Source of the DNA: Cryptomeria japonica
Lineage: Eukaryota > Streptophyta > Pinopsida > Cupressales > Cupressaceae
Length of the DNA stretch: 64,000 bases
Direction: 5' to 3'
NCBI RefSeq assembly: GCF_030272615.1
Contig: NC_081405.1
Location: 472,304,008-472,368,007 of the forward strand
Part shown: positions 59,996 through 64,000 of the stretch, one piece after another
Position numbering within the stretch: the first letter of the stretch is position 1
Layout: every line of letters begins with the position of its first letter
The notes under the pieces: generated by a model
The model's database searches: none
What the model saw: the letters and a program-made list of their open reading frames with translations, nothing else
Told to the model about the DNA's origin: nothing
Position numbers and translations under genes: made by a program

Positions 59996-61250
59996 ACAAT
60001 CAACATTTTGATTTTGTGCAAGTAAAAAGAACAATCAACTTGTCTCAATTTTGCAAAAAATGATTTTACTTCATGCAAATGTGTTTTTCATTAAGTTGAC
60101 TAGGATTTTAAATTCTAGTTTACTCAACATTTTGCCTTTGAAGTTAAAAAGAACATCATGGTTGTTGGAGAAACATCTCCAATTAGATAGAACATCATTG
60201 CAATGATAAGTTAAAAATAACAAGTGTATTTTGTGTTTGGCACACTTTTGCAAAAAGAGTTGGTCGAATGGTCCTACTTCTAACACACACTATCATCTCC
60301 CTTGGCTTTCGTGGTCCTAGGTGCAAGAGAAAAGTGTTAGTAATGCTCAAGTTTTATCTTTTTAAGAGAGGCCTGCCAAGAGACACATCACTCTTGGGAA
60401 TGACCTCGTGTGGTAAATCCTTTGAGCCGCTATAGAAATCAGGTGAGAGCGAAAGTTGTAGCCTTGGGTATAGATGTTCCTACAGTGTAACTTGTCGAAA
60501 GGACAAATGGGCCCCACCACAAGTTACAAGGCTCTTAAATGAGTCACTACAGAATGAACTTATGTCCAAAAACATCAAAAATTACTAAACACTTTTAAGT
60601 AGTAGCCCACCCATTCTATTGATTGAGGATATTTGTGATAAATTCAGTGCAAGAGCATAGATGGTTTTGCTCCCAAGATACTCACCATACATATTTCCTT
60701 GAGTAGAAACATAGTTTTTTGAAAGGTTACTTATAGCTCGATAAAAGTGGTGACTCCCCCATCATAGGGATCATCTATTTGTTATGCTCGCACAAGACTT
60801 AGTATATCACATCCTTACCTGCCACGATGGGATTCATAAGGTATGTAGTACCAAAGTCGAAGAAATATCAAGATGTGGGCTGAAATTATCACAACTGGCC
60901 ATTTGACCTTAGGGATAAAAAGTGTTTGAAGTATTTTCGTTTTTGAGTCAAGACCAGCGCAAATTGAGCCGACTTCAGGCTTTGAAAACACCTAAAATAC
61001 ATTTGGAGGAAAGGGTCATAAAAAGTTCAAAAGATTGGGTTGATCTAGACCCATACTTACTTGTGCCTTTTGAGGCAACATTCTTGTGTTTGTGTGCTTG
61101 CTTTGTTTTCTTGTCAAAAAAATATCATAAAAACCAAAAATCCAAAACAAGTATTCATCCAACACAAAGATTTTCAAAAACAAAAGATCAAAAACCAAGA
61201 GAAACATCAAAAGTATCAAACTATATGACCATTCTTCACATCTTGAGAAA

Positions 61251-61350
61251 GAAGAATCTTCATCAAAACATTAACTTGAAGAAAAGACCATTAAGCTGAA
61301 GAAGAATCTTCATCAAAACATTAACTTGAAGAAAAGACCATTAAGCTGAA
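61251..61350 (+). repeat. Perfect 50-bp tandem duplication
   Basis: 61251-61300 and 61301-61350 are identical (GAAGAATCTTCATC...TTAAGCTGAA), a recent slippage or replication event in the E4 leader. Confidence 0.95.
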
Positions 61351-62094
61351 AGGCTTTTATCAAAAGGAGGAAATTCTTCTATCTTAATAGACAAATCTTT
61401 GTCTCTCATAGAACCTTCCTACGTCGCATGTGTCTATATCTTCAAGGGAAATCAAACGAATTTGATCAAGAGTCATTAAACCGTAGAGCTTTTACTCAAT
61501 ATCGAGCTTTGAGTTATCACAAGAACAAAGGAGGCAAAAATAATCCTAACTTCTTTCCTGACATTTGCATCACATATAACGTAGCTCGGGAAGAACCACC
61601 AACTCTCGAAAGGGAAGAGGAAGAATTTGTCCCATATGCGACACAAAGATTTTATTGAAGTTCACATTTCACCCATTATCACATTCACATCTTATCAAAT
61701 CCATTTCCAACTCTCAAAACATCAAGAGGTTTTTGTCCTAAGTTCTATTTCGATATTGCTTAAATCAAACACAATACATCACTTTTTAGAGTGTCTCTAC
61801 ATCTAGGATAAACTCATCCCAAGAGACATTTCTACGCAGGTTAAAACTAGTCTATGAGTGAATCCTCTCATTACTAGGTAGTTGGGTCTGTAACACATCT
61901 CAGATCTCTCTAAACCTTATCACATCAAACTTTGTCAATCAAACACAACAAGCAATTCAAGAGAGAACTTTGGTAACATCTACCTTTAGTGCTAGGGATC
62001 TGTATGCAAAGCACTTCACCAAACATCAATCTTTCATTTCATCACCAACTCATCATCATTTTCATCAAACTTGAAATAAAAACTTGTAAACAAA

Positions 62095-64000
62095 ATGGCT
62101 CATACCAGGTCCAGGTCTAGACAACAAGAAATTGAAGAGGAAGAGGAGGAAAATATCAATAAATTCTAAGAAGCCCTTGGAGGAAACGTAAATGATGACA
62201 ACCCAAGTACTCCTACTCCTGCAACAATAGAATGGGCACAACACAACCCTCTCTTTAATAGACTTTTTGATGAAATACTCAGGAGAAATGCTGATGCTCA
62301 CTTTTTAAAACTTGCTCAAGAGGGGGCTAAACTACCATCTGACTTTGAAGTTGCACAACTAAGACAAGCATCAGAATGCCAAAGTCGTAATGAGGATGAA
62401 AGAGGTCAAGAACATATCAGATACAACCTTCATCAAGGTAATCCCCCACCTCCTCCTCCTCCAAATGAAACAGACATGTTGCGGCAACAAGTCAAGAATC
62501 TCGCCCAACAACTTCATAGTGGTGTAAAAACCGATCAATTTTCACTTAATGACATTTGTCCCTATCCCTTTGATAGGAATCTTCATATGCCACCTTTTCC
62601 GTGAAGGTTTGAAACACCCTTGAAAAGTATAGAGGAAAAGGAGATCCTCGTGATCATGTTAGATAATTCCATTCAACTTGCCTCAAAGTGGCATATGAGG
62701 ATACTTACCTAATGTGGCCTTTTCCCCAAAGCTTGGGAGGAACAACCACCTCATGGTTTTCCCGATTACCAGGTGGCATTAGGACCTTTGAAGAACTCAT
62801 CCAGAAATTCTTGGCACATTACTCACACAACATTGAACGTGATATCACAATGGCTGATCTATGTAACACTAAACAAAAACTAGGTGAGCTATTTTCAGTC
62901 TTTCTGCAACGATGGCGTCAAATGTCTAACAGATGTTCTCTTTAGTTACTTGAACAAGAACTAGTGGAAATATTTATTTCCAAGTTAAATGATGAAATTG
63001 AATTTCACCTAGACATAAAAGACAGAGACTCTTTCAATGACATGATCACCAAAGGCTTAAAATGTGAGCGGGCTTTCATCAAAAAAGGGCTTATCAAGAT
63101 ATATAATGAGCCAAAGGATGGCCCTCGCCTATGCTTCAATAGTGACAAGCCTACCTTCTGGAACAAAATTAAAAATGTCGTCAACGATGGGGTTGTGGAT
63201 GCAAGAGCTATCAAAAGTGCACAACTTGTGGTTTGATTTGTAGGACAAAACCCCCCACCCAAGAATAACACAGTTGCTTCTCCAAATCAAGGATGCAACA
63301 CATCTCAAGAGGAACCCAAACAATGTCAACAAAATTTTAAACCAAAACAAACATACTCTCCCTTAGGGGAACCCATTGAAATAGTGTTACGTCAGTTGGT
63401 TTCTCAAAATCTGGTTACCTTACCCAAAACATCAAATTATGAACCTCAAGTCAAACCTTCATAGTGGAGGGATACTGAACATTGTGATTTCCATCAAGGG
63501 AAAGGGCATAAGACAAGAAATTGTCACAAATTGAAAGATCTTATTCAGGATCTTATTGACCGAGGTGAAATCAAAATTGAAGGACATGACCCAAAGACAA
63601 CAAACAATGATCATCTCATGTTTAAAAATCCACTTCCATCACAAGATCAAAGGGGTCCTTCCACTTCAAGGAGAAACACAAATACTATTGATTATACGCA
63701 AGCCACACATAATTACACTGTGAATCACCTATATGATGCCAGTGAACAGATTGCAACTATTACCATCAAAAATCCTATCTCCACTTGCAATGTTGTTACA
63801 TGTCGCAGCAAGATTACCATAAAAGAAGCTCCACAAGGCACCCTATCTATCCCAAAGCAGTATAACCTTGTGGAACAATTAGATAAAACACCCACACTGA
63901 TATCTATCTTAGAGCTATTGTGCCTATCTCCATCCCATAAAACAATTTTGGATCAAGCTCTCCAAGAGGTGTCAATCCCTACAAACTTAAATATAGATCA
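62095..64000 (+). pseudogene. E4 gag, to right edge
   Basis: Starts MAHTRSRSRQQEIEEEEEEN, then a TAA. Gag motifs: AQEGAKLPSDFE (E3 has AKSGAKLPQDFN), a proline run, DICPYPFDRNLHMPPFP then a TGA, WFSRLPGGIRTFEELIQKFL, FLQRWRQMSNR, a zinc knuckle CDFHQGKGHKTRNC, and IPKQYNLVEQLDKTPTLISI. Frame changes occur near 62620 and 62940, and there are stops at about 62943, 63234 and 63462. Clearly related to E1/E3 Gag but diverged. Protease and pol are expected beyond the window. Confidence 0.85.

Larger units (their letters stand above)
59298..62094 (+). other. E4 5' leader
   Basis: 2.8 kb without a recognisable domain. Open stretches at 60922-61299 and 61428-61658 have no known motif. A perfect 50-bp tandem duplication lies at 61251-61350. 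60140-60190 (GGAGAAACATCTCC) corresponds to the E3 leader near 43570. Confidence 0.6.
57913..64000 (+). mobile_element. E4: Ty3/gypsy retrotransposon, right end outside window
   Basis: LTR, primer binding site, long leader and gag are seen on the plus strand, so E4 is back-to-back with the E1 leader. Related to the E1/E3 family in Gag and leader motifs but with a clearly different LTR. The left boundary at 57913 is inferred from TG and the end of leader homology to E3; the target duplication cannot be checked. Confidence 0.75.

Noticed and set aside
60922-61658. Extra sense gene upstream of E4 gag
   Set aside because: Two short open stretches in a repeat-containing leader with no motif; extra leader genes are known in Tat elements but nothing supports one here.

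Overview
The window looks like intergenic DNA from a large plant genome, most likely a seed plant and possibly a conifer (inference). It is AT-rich and dominated by LTR retrotransposons of plant Ty3/gypsy and Ty1/copia type. The only recognisable host gene piece is the start of a plant-type soluble epoxide hydrolase (exons 1 and 2 with a TATA box, minus strand, 8863-9289). No rRNA gene, functional tRNA gene or CRISPR array is visible.

Layout. 1-17766 is old, mixed DNA: LTR-like fragments, short hairpin and palindrome repeats, a hAT-like TIR element with an 8-bp target duplication (5590-6540), two decayed LINE fragments, the epoxide hydrolase start, and long stretches with nothing recognisable. 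From 17767 on the window is a stack of nested retrotransposons. E1 is a Tat-like Ty3/gypsy element on the minus strand (17767 to about 57912). It is interrupted by E2, a Ty1/copia element (26300-49760, minus, target duplication GTTTG). E2 is in turn split between its reverse transcriptase and RNase H by E3 (27988-45622, minus, target duplication CAATC), a second member of the E1 family. E4, a Ty3/gypsy element on the plus strand, appears to have inserted in the E1 leader at about 57912 and runs off the right edge after its gag gene.

The most interesting content is in E1 and E3. Between the end of pol and the 3' LTR each carries a second gene on the opposite strand, encoding a plant mobile domain (PMD, MAIN-like) protein. 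Both copies keep the same two-exon structure: a 75-nt first exon, a GTATGT donor, and an acceptor directly before the same Glu-Lys-Leu-Asp codons. The first intron holds an array of a TTAGCGC(T/A)TTTG-like motif. The same motif, in the same orientation relative to transcription, is tandemly repeated in the sense leader next to the primer binding site, and also in the leader of E4. The element therefore has two convergent transcription units that share a leader motif.

The sense polyprotein of E1/E3 is a single frame in the order Gag, zinc knuckle, protease, G-patch, a charged linker of unknown function, reverse transcriptase, RNase H, second (archaeal-like) RNase H, integrase. All copies carry stops or frameshifts, so none looks autonomous. 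The copia leader is also unusual: it holds two primer-binding sites and, between them, a polypurine tract and a 116-bp mini-LTR with tRNA-like boxes.
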